Below, piece by piece: positions 1 to 5,290 of a DNA stretch of 8,263 nt (the stretch's first letter is position 1; each line of letters begins with the position of its first letter). The notes below the pieces were generated by a model. It saw only the letters and a list, made by a program, of their open reading frames with translations, did no database searches and was not told the DNA's origin. The DNA lies in contig CAZGZR010000110.1 in NCBI GenBank assembly GCA_964529745.1, positions 1-8,263 of the forward strand, written 5' to 3'. Position numbers and translations under genes: made by a program. The DNA comes from RBG-16-57-9 sp964529745 (GTDB lineage Archaea > Thermoproteota > Bathyarchaeia > TCS64).

Positions 1-591
1 GAAGGTGAGGGCGTGCTCCCCGATCTCCACCATCCTGAGCCTCTCAACGTCCGGCGGCATCTTCTCCAGGAAGCTCTGCTTGCGCTCGTCGTCGCCAACG
101 TCCAGCTGGTCCCTGTCGGTGTAATATATTCGGATGGGGATGTCCATCTCGACTATCTCGTCGAATCGCCGCCGCACGCTCTCCACGGTCTCCAGGTCCA
201 GGGGGCTGGGCTTGAAGTCGAGTTGGCTGAAGCTGCTGAAGACCTTGGGGCCGCTGCCCGAGACCTCGAAGAGGCCGGTGAGGAGGTGCTCCCCGCTGTG
301 GAGCCTCATGAAGCCGTAGCGGCGCTCCCAGTCTATTACGCCGTGAACCGCGACGCCTTCAGGGATGTCGCCGTCGAGGTAGTGGAATATCTGGGGGCCT
401 CGCCTCATCGCCTTGACGACTTTGTACTCCTCGCCACCGGCCTCCAAGGTGCCATGGTCGGTTGGCTGGCCGCCGCCCTCGGGGTAGAACGCGGTCCTGT
501 CGAGGACCACGAACCTGGGGCCTGATCTCACGACGGTGGCGTCGAACTCCTTGAGGTAGCTGTCCTCGACGTAGAGCCGCTCTGTTTCCAT
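1..591 (-). CDS. alaX: AlaX-type alanyl-tRNA editing protein (3' end beyond window)
   Basis: Free-standing relative of the AlaRS editing domain. The family hydrolyses mischarged Ser-tRNA(Ala) or Gly-tRNA(Ala) in the cytoplasm, protecting translation from serine and glycine at alanine codons. The visible 197 residues begin METERLYVEDSYL. They carry the N-terminal beta-barrel signature RTAFYPEGGGQPTDHG (about residues 32-47) and the first zinc motif HxxxH in MRLHSGEHLL (H98, H102). The last visible residues (RMVEIGEHALTF) lie just where the family places the second zinc motif, C-x3-H, so that motif should fall outside the window. The ATG at 591 is preceded by GGGAG, a ribosome site about 4 nt away. 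The gene starts 33 bases after the HTH membrane-protein gene on the same strand, so co-transcription is likely. The visible part already exceeds the small AlaX class. Family assignment is firm; amino-acid specificity is not readable. Confidence 0.9.
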   Translation of the reverse strand, partial: METERLYVEDSYLKEFDATVVRSGPRFVVLDRTAFYPEGGGQPTDHGTLEAGGEEYKVVKAMRRGPQIFHYLDGDIPEGVAVHGVIDWERRYGFMRLHSGEHLLTGLFEVSGSGPKVFSSFSQLDFKPSPLDLETVESVRRRFDEIVEMDIPIRIYYTDRDQLDVGDDERKQSFLEKMPPDVERLRMVEIGEHALTF

Positions 592-623
592 GTCTCTCCC
601 TTCCCGGTTCACTAGCCGGCTGG

Positions 624-632
624 ATTAATATT
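624..632 (-). promoter_or_regulatory. weak TATA-like box upstream of alaX
   Basis: On the minus strand this reads AATATTAAT and spans the stop codon of the upstream HTH gene. Its centre is about 37 nt from the alaX ATG, which would give a roughly 11-nt leader holding the GGGAG ribosome site. It may be only chance AT-richness at a stop codon; read-through from the upstream gene is equally possible. Confidence 0.25.
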
Positions 633-1590
633 GTTGTCGGGGGAGACGCTGTGGCGCTCGTTTCAACGACCTGCTGTAGCGGCCATAGTCGTTCCATATG
701 CCAGCGGTTGCCCCGAGGATGCCGGCGCCTCCGCCCAGATGCCCACCTGCGACCATCATGAAGCCTGATGCCAAGAGAACCGCCATGAGAAGATAATAGA
801 CCCTGTCTATCTCCTTGGAGTGGTCCTGCACCGTTCCCCCGACTTTATACGTCTCCCACCAGCCTGAGAGGCTTGAACTAAGGTGCACGCCGAGAGCCAG
901 CGCTAGGACGGCTCCCCCCGTCAGCAGCAGGGTGAACCAGGAGAGGCTTAGAGTCTCGTTTTCAATGAAGAACATGATTATTGAGAGTGTTATGATGCCT
1001 ATTCCAGCCAAAGCCTGTATCAGGCTCATGGCCTTCCCGTTCCCCCCTAGCATGCGGGAAGCGTTCTCGATGAATCGTTCAAGCTTGATGTCGGAGAAGC
1101 CGTCGCTCACCCTGTAGTACCCGTATCCCCCCGTCACGAGCAGCAGGAACCCTAGGGCTAGCATGACTACGTTTAACGTGGAGGGTGGTGCCCCCCAGCT
1201 GGTGAGGGAATAGAATATCAGGAAAGGACTCGACAACAGGAACGTGCTGCTCCACATCTTCACCACGACGTCCCTCCCGGTCAGGCCCATGAGGCTGTCC
1301 CGGTACCTGTACTCCCGCCAGTCCTCCGAGACCTTCGTGAAGGAGGCCATGAGCTCTCTCCCGCCGTGGGTGGCAGCGTAATACTCGCCCCGTTTCTCGG
1401 CGAGCCCGGCTTCGCAGAGGACGCCTATGTGGTACGCGAACTTGCTTGAGTCGGCCACCACGTCGAGGCCGAGCTCCTTCATTACCTCGGTGTACCGGAG
1501 GGGCTTCCGTGGTAGGAGAGCCTCGAGTATTCTGACCCTCATCTCGTCAGAGAGGGCGTTGGATATGTCCTGTATCCGGGCTGCGTCCAT
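625..1590 (-). CDS. ArsR-type winged-HTH protein with C-terminal membrane domain
   Basis: Probable membrane-anchored transcription regulator. Counting from the ATG at 1590 (321 residues), about residues 3-80 form an ArsR-like winged helix-turn-helix: DISNALSDEMRVRILEALL, then a recognition-helix region SSKFAYHIGVLCEAGLA, and a wing around KRGEYYAATHGG. The rest holds four to five hydrophobic segments (about 115-128 weak, 140-160, 191-210, 217-238, 264-284), followed by a basic tail (SLKRAPQRLPRQQY). I chose the ATG at 1590 because GAGGT sits 5 nt upstream; an in-frame ATG at 1611 adds seven residues but has no ribosome site. A TATA box and a 14-bp palindrome precede the gene, suggesting its own promoter and possibly autoregulation. 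The HTH is clear. What the membrane part senses, if anything, is unknown, and no ligand-binding motif is visible. Confidence 0.82.
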   Translation of the reverse strand: MDAARIQDISNALSDEMRVRILEALLPRKPLRYTEVMKELGLDVVADSSKFAYHIGVLCEAGLAEKRGEYYAATHGGRELMASFTKVSEDWREYRYRDSLMGLTGRDVVVKMWSSTFLLSSPFLIFYSLTSWGAPPSTLNVVMLALGFLLLVTGGYGYYRVSDGFSDIKLERFIENASRMLGGNGKAMSLIQALAGIGIITLSIIMFFIENETLSLSWFTLLLTGGAVLALALGVHLSSSLSGWWETYKVGGTVQDHSKEIDRVYYLLMAVLLASGFMMVAGGHLGGGAGILGATAGIWNDYGRYSRSLKRAPQRLPRQQY

Positions 1591-1595
1591 CAAAT

Positions 1596-1600
1596 ACCTC
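1596..1600 (-). promoter_or_regulatory. ribosome binding site deciding the HTH membrane protein start
   Basis: Minus-strand GAGGT lies 5 nt before the ATG at 1590, ideal spacing for an archaeal Shine-Dalgarno. The alternative in-frame ATG at 1611 is preceded by TTTTTC with no purine tract. This favours the shorter protein starting MDAARIQD. Confidence 0.6.
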
Positions 1601-1620
1601 GGTTCAGGCATCCCATGAAA

Positions 1621-1643
1621 AATGTTTTTATCAAAAAAATTTG
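1621..1643 (-). terminator. U-rich tract, possible terminator for the upstream operon or leader of the HTH gene
   Basis: The minus-strand RNA here would contain a run of seven U followed by a run of five U, with no stable hairpin. Archaeal intrinsic termination depends mainly on such U-tracts. It lies downstream of the Bat-type regulator stop and could end that operon. It also falls inside the predicted leader of the membrane HTH gene, so it could attenuate that transcript as well. Confidence 0.3.
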
Positions 1644-1650
1644 AGCAAGC

Positions 1651-1664
1651 CGGTCAGCCGACCG
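1651..1664. promoter_or_regulatory. 14-bp palindrome, candidate operator
   Basis: The plus strand reads CGGTCAGCCGACCG: perfect 5-bp arms (CGGTC/GACCG) around a four-base centre. It lies just downstream of the TATA box at 1666-1674 and upstream of the expected transcription start near 1645. A bound repressor there would block preinitiation complex assembly. ArsR-type regulators commonly bind such sites at their own promoters. This is inferred from position and symmetry only. Confidence 0.4.
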
Positions 1665-1665
1665 C

Positions 1666-1674
1666 CATATAAAG
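1666..1674 (-). promoter_or_regulatory. TATA box for the HTH membrane protein gene
   Basis: The minus strand reads CTTTATATG, a good archaeal TATA element. Initiation about 25 nt downstream would fall near 1645, giving a leader of about 55 nt to the preferred ATG at 1590, long enough to hold the GAGGT ribosome site. A second AT-rich element, TATTTAAT near 1682-1689, is an alternative. Confidence 0.5.
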
Positions 1675-1728
1675 GGTTCAATTAAATACCCTATTTCGGT
1701 TCCGAGGACCAACGAGGCTTGTTCGTGG

Positions 1729-2418
1729 CTACCCGGCCCTCGTCTTTCGCGTGTAGAGCTGTATCTGGGGGATTATCGAGGAGATGAGCTTGTTCTCGGC
1801 CTTGTTCAGGTGCTCCTGCAGCGTCGTCCGAGGCACCCCCTCCCTGTCGGCGATGGTCTGCACGTTGACTCTACGCGGGGTCTGGTAGTAGCCGCTGTTA
1901 TAAGCGGCGACTATGGCGTCCACCTGCTTCTCCGTTAGATCGCTCACCAGCGAGTTCATTGTCACGAGGCTGTCGGATACCATGCCGTTGAACGGCGCCT
2001 TCTCCTGAATCTCGATCTGGAACCCCTGCTCGGTGAGCCTGTCGAATAGCTCGGCCAGGGCCTCGTGCCTGAAGGCGATGAGCCTGTAGTACTCGTAGCC
2101 CCGTGCGTAAAAGATGGGCATGAGGTTCAGTATCTCCAGCTCCTGGATGTTGTCGTGGACTGTGGTCTCCTTGCTGCAGACGCAGTTCTGGGTGATGAGC
2201 CGGATGTTGGAGGATATCTCCGTCTCGTCCAGCACGTGGTAGATTCCGCGGAACTCGGCCACCGCGTCCCTGAGCCCTTCCGGGCTTTCCGACTCTATCT
2301 CGTACACGTCCTGCACGAAATTGCACCACATCCATATCCTGAGCGAAGGATACTCCTCGGTGAGCCTGTGGATCGGGCTGTTTGTCCTCGCCTTGATCTG
2401 TATCTCCGTGGCGGGCAT
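1729..2418 (-). CDS. Bat-type (bacterio-opsin activator family) HTH transcription regulator
   Basis: Cytoplasmic archaeal DNA-binding regulator of 229 residues. The C-terminal part, about residues 158-218, matches the HTH_10 domain of the bacterio-opsin activator family: LTEKQVDAIVAAYNSGYYQ, then RRVNVQTIADREGVPRTTLQEHL, where the last stretch is the DNA-reading helix-turn-helix. The N-terminal 150 residues resemble the sensor-like domain usually joined to this HTH and contain a CVC pair (C79, C81) with H88 nearby, possibly a metal or redox site. The ATG at 2418 has no clear ribosome site, and no upstream in-frame start fits better. It lies 30 bases after the DUF3795 gene and is probably co-transcribed with it and the amidohydrolase, so it may control that operon. 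Its effector is unknown. No promoter of its own is obvious. Confidence 0.85.
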   Translation of the reverse strand: MPATEIQIKARTNSPIHRLTEEYPSLRIWMWCNFVQDVYEIESESPEGLRDAVAEFRGIYHVLDETEISSNIRLITQNCVCSKETTVHDNIQELEILNLMPIFYARGYEYYRLIAFRHEALAELFDRLTEQGFQIEIQEKAPFNGMVSDSLVTMNSLVSDLTEKQVDAIVAAYNSGYYQTPRRVNVQTIADREGVPRTTLQEHLNKAENKLISSIIPQIQLYTRKTRAG

Positions 2419-2430
2419 CGCTGGTTCACA

Positions 2431-2439
2431 TAAAAAAGG
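2431..2439 (-). terminator. short U-tract between the DUF3795 and regulator genes
   Basis: The minus strand reads ACCTTTTTTA shortly after the DUF3795 stop codon: six U in the RNA, no hairpin. It could cause partial termination, giving less regulator than upstream gene product. A tract this short may also be silent. Confidence 0.2.
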
Positions 2440-2448
2440 TGGGTGGGG

Positions 2449-2802
2449 CTATCTCGCTTTCGCTAGGTTGCCCTTCATCTCGTCTACGTCGAGACTGTAG
2501 CCCTTCCAGAGTGCCTCCAGCTTGTCGCAGGAGTAGTCGCCGCATCGGCTGCAGACCTCGACGCCCTTCCCCTGGGCGCAGCTACGCACCGTGCAGTCCA
2601 GCACGTTCTTGAAGACCCTGTCGCTTGTGCAACCGTCGCAGAGCATGTCCTCGGCGGTTAGGCCCTTGTCGCCGCCCCACTTGACGGCTAGCTCGGCGAG
2701 GTTCTCCATGTCGCCCGCCTGCGTCGCCTTGTAGGCGTCACAGTTGCCGCAGTCTATCCCGCATGAACCTATGTTCAGCATGTGCATATGGTTCTCAGAC
2801 AC
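2449..2802 (-). CDS. DUF3795 family cysteine-rich, probably metal-binding protein
   Basis: Small cytoplasmic protein of 117 residues with ten cysteines: C14, C18 and C21 in SCGIDCGNCDAY; C55 and C58 in LCDGC; C70 and C75; and C84, C87 and C92 in VCSRCGDYSC. The opening CGxDCxxCxAY block and later CDGC block are the hallmarks of DUF3795, a prokaryotic family of unknown biochemical function presumed to bind zinc or an iron-sulfur centre. The start used is GTG at 2802; ATG codons at 2787 and 2781 are credible alternatives, because conserved sequence begins only at about MLNIGSCG. None has a strong ribosome site. The gene follows the amidohydrolase by 30 bases and precedes the Bat-type regulator by 30, so all three probably share a transcript. 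No membrane segment or signal peptide is seen. Confidence 0.85.
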   Translation of the reverse strand: MSENHMHMLNIGSCGIDCGNCDAYKATQAGDMENLAELAVKWGGDKGLTAEDMLCDGCTSDRVFKNVLDCTVRSCAQGKGVEVCSRCGDYSCDKLEALWKGYSLDVDEMKGNLAKAR

Positions 2803-2818
2803 TAAGATAAGTGTTGTA

Positions 2819-2832
2819 CCGTCAAATGACGG
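2819..2832. repeat. 14-bp palindrome between the amidohydrolase and DUF3795 genes
   Basis: The plus strand reads CCGTCAAATGACGG: 6-bp perfect arms around two central bases, directly abutting the amidohydrolase stop codon (2833-2835). Without a following U-tract it is not a classic terminator. It may be a protein-binding site, a small RNA hairpin for processing or stability, or chance. Confidence 0.4.
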
Positions 2833-4446
2833 CTACAGCTGCCTTTCATAGACGACGCGGCCGTCGATTATGGTCATGTCCACGGGTATGTCGATTATCT
2901 CCATGGTGGGCACCGATAGTATGTCCCGGCCGAGTACCACCATGTCGGCGAGCTTCCCCGGCTCGATGCTTCCCAGCCGGTCCTCGTCGAGCTGCTGGTA
3001 CGCCGAGTTCACCGTGTACAGCCGCAGCGCCTCCAACACGGAGACCCTCTGGCTCTGGCCGATGGGCCTACCCTTCCGCGTCACCCTGTTCACCAGCGCG
3101 TGTATCGCCATCAACGGCGGGTAGGGCGCGCAGGGGTGGTCGCTGTGGGCTGCTATCTTGACGCCGGCGTCGAGGAAGCTGCGGGCCGCGAACATTCGCT
3201 CCAGACGCTCCTCGCCGAAGGCGGGGATGAGCTTGTCGCCGTGGTAGTAGGGGTAGGGCCCGAAGATGGTGGGCAGTATGCCCAGCTCCTTGATGCGCTG
3301 GACAAGCTCGGGGGTTATGACGGTGCAGTGGATGTCCCTGTTCCTTGGGTCGTCCCTCGGGTACTTGGCCTGAAGCTCCTCCATGATGTCGAGGTACAGG
3401 ATGATGGCCCTGTCGCCGTTGGCGTGACTACTGATCCTGTAGCCCTCGGAGTACGCCGCCTCCAGGGTCTCCCTGGCTATCTCGGGGGTCGTAGACATTA
3501 CGCCGTAGAAGCCCGGCTTGTTGAGGTACTCCTCCGTTACGGCGGCGGTGCGCGCCGAGATGGCGCCGTCGAAGAAGAACTTGAGACCGCAGACCCTGAG
3601 CCAGTCGTCGCCTAGGCCCCTGTATATGCCCAGGTCTTCTAGCTGGGGGAACAGGTCCATTGCGACGTCCATCCTGACGCGGATGGGAAGCCCCTCACCG
3701 TTCTTCAGGTCCAGGGCTGCCCTGATCTCGTGCTTCTCCACGGTGTCGTATACACAGGTGATGCCGTGCTGGGCGCACTCGGTGAGTATCATCTTGGCGC
3801 CTTCGAGGGACTGCCGACGTGTGGGGAGTATGGGCTCGGGGCAGACCAGGTCCAGCGCCTTCTCGTGGACGCCCCCCGTGAGCTCCCCGGTCTCGGGGTC
3901 CCTGTCGAACTTGCCTCCCACCGGGTCCGGCGTGTCCTTGGAGACGCCGGCGTCCTCGAAGACTTTACTGTTGGCCATGTAGAAGTGGCCGCCCACGGTG
4001 GAGATGAGCACGGGGTGCTCGGTGCTTGCCTCGTCGAGCTCCCAGCGGGTTGGATGCCGTTTCTCCTTGAGTTTGGAGTCGTCCTCCTGGTACCCGGTGA
4101 CCCAGCCGCCTTTCGGGGTCTCCTGGGCCCGTTTCATGAGCCTCTCGACGAGGTCGGCTATGGAGTGGACGCCGGCCTCCTCGCTGAGGTCCACGTTGAG
4201 CATCCTCCTGGCCCCCGTGGATATCATGTGGCAGTGGCTGTCCATGAAGCCGGGGACCACGGTTCTGCCGCCCAAGTCGATGACCTCGGTGCCGTCGCCT
4301 TTGAGTTCCATGACCTCGGCGGTGGCGCCCACCCTCTCTATATGGTTGCGCCTCACCGCCACTGCCTCGGCCACCGTCTCCTCGGGGTCCATGGTCACAA
4401 ACTTGCCGTTGATCAGCAAAAGATCAGCCTTCAAACCAGAAACCAT
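2833..4446 (-). CDS. amidohydrolase family 3 (YtcJ-like) metal-dependent hydrolase
   Basis: Cytoplasmic TIM-barrel hydrolase of 537 residues, the usual length for the YtcJ-like branch of the amidohydrolase superfamily. Visible features in order: N-terminal beta-sandwich ADLLLINGKFVTMD; metal motif HxH in PGFMDSHCHM (H71, H73); K289 in LKFFFDGAISART, the position of the metal-bridging carboxylated lysine; H341 in ISSHANGDRA; H373 in DIHCTVITPE; D436 in AAHSDHPCAP; and the C-terminal sandwich return GSIEPGKLADMVVL. Family members cleave C-N bonds in amides, formamides or cyclic compounds; the substrate cannot be read here. The ATG at 4446 is preceded by a TATA-like box and sits inside a 15-bp palindrome. 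The gene heads a likely three-gene operon with the DUF3795 protein and the Bat-type regulator, and is divergent from vapBC. Confidence 0.9.
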   Translation of the reverse strand: MVSGLKADLLLINGKFVTMDPEETVAEAVAVRRNHIERVGATAEVMELKGDGTEVIDLGGRTVVPGFMDSHCHMISTGARRMLNVDLSEEAGVHSIADLVERLMKRAQETPKGGWVTGYQEDDSKLKEKRHPTRWELDEASTEHPVLISTVGGHFYMANSKVFEDAGVSKDTPDPVGGKFDRDPETGELTGGVHEKALDLVCPEPILPTRRQSLEGAKMILTECAQHGITCVYDTVEKHEIRAALDLKNGEGLPIRVRMDVAMDLFPQLEDLGIYRGLGDDWLRVCGLKFFFDGAISARTAAVTEEYLNKPGFYGVMSTTPEIARETLEAAYSEGYRISSHANGDRAIILYLDIMEELQAKYPRDDPRNRDIHCTVITPELVQRIKELGILPTIFGPYPYYHGDKLIPAFGEERLERMFAARSFLDAGVKIAAHSDHPCAPYPPLMAIHALVNRVTRKGRPIGQSQRVSVLEALRLYTVNSAYQQLDEDRLGSIEPGKLADMVVLGRDILSVPTMEIIDIPVDMTIIDGRVVYERQL

Positions 4447-4459
4447 GTTAGACTAACAT
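4445..4459. promoter_or_regulatory. 15-bp perfect palindrome over the amidohydrolase start codon, candidate operator
   Basis: The plus strand reads ATGTTAGACTAACAT: 7-bp perfect arms around one central base. It includes two bases of the amidohydrolase ATG and covers the transcription start expected about 25 nt from the TATA-like box at 4475-4485. A regulator bound here would block initiation. The Bat-type regulator encoded in the same operon is one candidate, but nothing in the sequence proves it. Confidence 0.5.
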
Positions 4460-4474
4460 TGACCCGAGAGTACT

Positions 4475-4485
4475 AAAATTATTTA
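4475..4485 (-). promoter_or_regulatory. TATA-like box for the amidohydrolase operon
   Basis: The minus strand reads TAAATAATTTT. Its centre is about 34 nt from the ATG at 4446, so transcription should start near 4454 with a leader of only about 8 nt. This fits the absence of any ribosome binding site. Confidence 0.45.
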
Positions 4486-4534
4486 CCTATACACTCTGAG
4501 CCCTGCCATATGCATCGTAACTACCTTGGTAATG

Positions 4535-4544
4535 TTTATTTTAA
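4535..4544 (+). promoter_or_regulatory. TATA-like box for vapBC
   Basis: TTTATTTTAA lies about 33 nt before the TTG at 4573, predicting a start near 4565 and a very short leader. A small inverted repeat, TACCTTGGTA (4522-4531), lies immediately upstream where the TFB recognition element would sit. It could be the site for VapB autorepression, which is usual for this family. Confidence 0.45.
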
Positions 4545-4572
4545 TGACTGAAATATGTATCATTGACAGTAC

Positions 4573-4797
4573 TTGACGACCGTAACCTTCAAGGTGGACC
4601 CCGAACTCAAGAAACGCATGAGCGAGGTAGGCGAGAACTGGTCCGCCTACCTGCGGGACGCGATAAGGCAACGCCTCGAGATGGAGGAGCGGAGGAACGC
4701 GGCGAGGAGACTCCTCGACGACATGGAGGCTAAGAAAAGGCGCGTCCCCCCCGGCTTCATCGAGGCGACGATCCGTGAGGCCAGGGACAGCCGTTGA
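4573..4797 (+). CDS. vapB: VapB-type ribbon-helix-helix antitoxin
   Basis: 74-residue antitoxin that, in this family, neutralises its partner VapC and represses the shared promoter. The N-terminal strand TTVTFKVDPELKKRM followed by helices through SAYLRDAIRQRLEMEE is the pattern of a ribbon-helix-helix DNA-binding domain. The charged C-terminal half (about 38-74), with RRLLDDMEAKKRRVPP and IREARDSR, is the expected toxin-binding tail. The TTG at 4573 is used because an in-frame TGA at 4564-4566 closes the frame just upstream and no ATG or GTG gives a complete domain. The stop overlaps the vapC start (TTGA, 4794-4797), implying translational coupling. The subfamily call rests mainly on the PIN partner, so AbrB-type or other small DNA-binding folds are not fully excluded. 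Confidence 0.8.
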   Translation: MTTVTFKVDPELKKRMSEVGENWSAYLRDAIRQRLEMEERRNAARRLLDDMEAKKRRVPPGFIEATIREARDSR

Positions 4798-5231
4798 ACA
4801 GGTACGTCATAGACGCCTCGGTGGCTACGAGGTTCGTCCTGAGCGAGGACCTCAACGAGGAGGCGAAGAGCCTGCTTGAAGGCTTCATCGAGGGCGAGTA
4901 CAACCTCCTGGCGCCTACGCTAATCAACTACGAGGTTGGTAACGCCTTGAGGACCGCTACCGCCAAGAAAGAGATCGGCGGAGAAGAATCTGAAGAGGCG
5001 TACGAGAAGTTTCTGAGGTTAAAACTTGATGTCGATAACATCGAGCTTGAAGACTTCCTGGGAGCGCTGACTCTCAGCAACCGAGGAAACATCAGCATCT
5101 ACGACGCCGCCTACATCTGGCTGAGCAAGAAAATGGCTGCCCCCCTCATAACCGCTGACGTGAAACAGGGGGAAGCGGCCGCCGTGGAGACCACGGTAAA
5201 GCATCTGAGAGACTGGGTTCATCCAGCGTAA
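4794..5231 (+). CDS. vapC: VapC-type PIN-domain ribonuclease toxin
   Basis: 145-residue PIN-domain protein, the usual size for VapC toxins, which are Mg-dependent endoribonucleases acting on tRNA, rRNA or mRNA. The four acidic active-site positions are all present: D7 in YVIDASV, E47 in INYEVGNAL, D104 in SIYDAAYIWL and D122 in ITADVKQ, so the toxin looks intact. Translation starts at TTG 4794, inside the TTGA shared with the antitoxin stop; AGGGA about 6-7 nt upstream is a fair ribosome site. The gene ends 59 bases before the aminotransferase, which has its own promoter. The RNA target cannot be predicted from this sequence. Archaeal genomes often hold many such pairs, so this one need not be tied to its neighbours. 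Confidence 0.92.
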   Translation: MNRYVIDASVATRFVLSEDLNEEAKSLLEGFIEGEYNLLAPTLINYEVGNALRTATAKKEIGGEESEEAYEKFLRLKLDVDNIELEDFLGALTLSNRGNISIYDAAYIWLSKKMAAPLITADVKQGEAAAVETTVKHLRDWVHPA

Positions 5232-5260
5232 ATCCAGCTGGGTCTCGACGCAGCCTAAAC

Positions 5261-5268
5261 ATTATATG
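5261..5268 (+). promoter_or_regulatory. TATA box of a leaderless aminotransferase promoter
   Basis: ATTATATG is centred about 26 nt before the ATG at 5291, which is the archaeal TATA-to-start distance, so the mRNA should begin at or next to the start codon. No Shine-Dalgarno is present before the ATG (CACAGTC), in agreement. Confidence 0.6.
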
Positions 5269-5290
5269 CTCAGCGAGCCGACTCACAGTC

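Noticed and set aside
13..525. 170-codon plus-strand frame at the left edge
   Set aside because: It is the antisense of alaX, whose zinc and barrel motifs read clearly on the minus strand.
613..620. 8-bp palindrome AGCCGGCT before alaX
   Set aside because: Too short in DNA this GC-rich to support a regulatory claim.
4448..4459. Three-codon mini frame (ATG TTA GTC TAA) one base before the amidohydrolase ATG
   Set aside because: The predicted transcription start near 4454 lies inside it, so it is probably not in the mRNA. It follows automatically from the palindrome.
3730..4476. Long open frame on the plus strand, 248 codons
   Set aside because: It lies entirely opposite the amidohydrolase, which has all family motifs. 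Its product is low-complexity G, V, L, H and A-rich text typical of the antisense of GC-rich coding DNA.
4483..4671. 62-codon minus-strand frame spanning the divergent promoter region
   Set aside because: It overlaps vapB antisense, has no ribosome site and no recognisable sequence, and would run through both promoters.
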